Assembly: GCA_965262585.1 (NCBI GenBank)
Contig: OZ253546.1
Span: 2,356,001-2,420,000, forward strand
DNA: 64,000 nucleotides
Direction of reading: 5' to 3'
Origin: JAHRAW01 sp965262585
GTDB taxonomy: Bacteria > Pseudomonadota > Gammaproteobacteria > Arenicellales > Poriferihabitantaceae
Below are more notes on the stretch, generated by a model, which had not been told where the DNA came from, ran no database searches, and worked only from the letters and a program-made list of their open reading frames with translations. The letters are not shown here. The stretch's first letter is position 1.

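Noticed and set aside
54205..62859. many minus-strand frames of 60-270 residues opposite the REJ array
   Set aside because: They mirror the conserved plus-strand modules, share their period and show no independent protein features or ribosome sites.

Overview
The window looks like a piece of a gammaproteobacterial chromosome, probably from an uncultivated or host-associated lineage. The evidence is the housekeeping content: radC/coaBC/dut, a zur-znuCB/znuA zinc block, dnaQ-rnhA with a YafS-type methyltransferase and a gloB relative nearby, and a fadB/fadA-type pair. Most of it is GC-rich, but two stretches (about 4.2-8.5 kb and parts of the giant gene) are visibly more AT-rich. No rRNA, tRNA, CRISPR array or insertion sequence was recognised.

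Layout. 1-1463 (-): 5' part of a large gene with a restriction-nuclease-like N-terminal domain, cut by the window edge. 1.76-4.2 kb: radC (-) diverging from coaBC and dut (+). 4.27-8.54 kb (+): an accessory three-gene set, namely a TauD-like 2-oxoglutarate dioxygenase, a GRDP-like protein with a regular Cys tail, and a UvrD/HelD-like helicase with a nuclease-like insert and zinc ribbons. 8.55-11.6 kb: zinc uptake (znuB, znuC, zur on -, znuA on +) around a Zur-box-like palindrome. 11.6-16.6 kb: GloB-like hydrolase, HD hydrolase, histidine phosphatase, glutamine amidotransferase, dnaQ, rnhA and a methyltransferase. 16.6-20.0 kb (-): an amino-acid ABC transporter with a good sigma70 promoter, a palindrome in its spacer and an upstream array of an 8-bp motif. 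20.1-23.5 kb (-): beta-oxidation pair. 23.6-24.95 kb: eight copies of a 135-bp REP-like tandem repeat. 24.96-25.7 kb (-): LiuC-like enoyl-CoA hydratase.

The remaining 38 kb, 60% of the window, is one uninterrupted plus-strand reading frame running from about 26,032 off the right edge. It holds more than 12,650 codons and has neither a stop nor a recognisable C-terminus inside the window. It encodes a secreted giant surface protein: signal peptide, PKD-like and putative-Ig modules, 11 tandem compound units, a mixed PKD/Ig section, two more units, fibronectin-III-like domains, about 26 consecutive REJ/K319-type domains, and the start of a 14th unit at the window end. Each unit consists of a WGD-containing beta domain, 2-9 BspA/DUF285 repeats, a Cys-pair linker and a cadherin-like beta-sandwich. 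The ATG triplet at its start is followed at once by a run of 16 C, in frame as sequenced, which suggests on/off phase variation.

How it fits together. The core genes are ordinary. The items deserving attention are the giant adhesin-like gene and its poly-C tract, the accessory oxygenase/Cys-tail/helicase trio, the truncated defence-like gene at the left edge, and the two intergenic repeat arrays.
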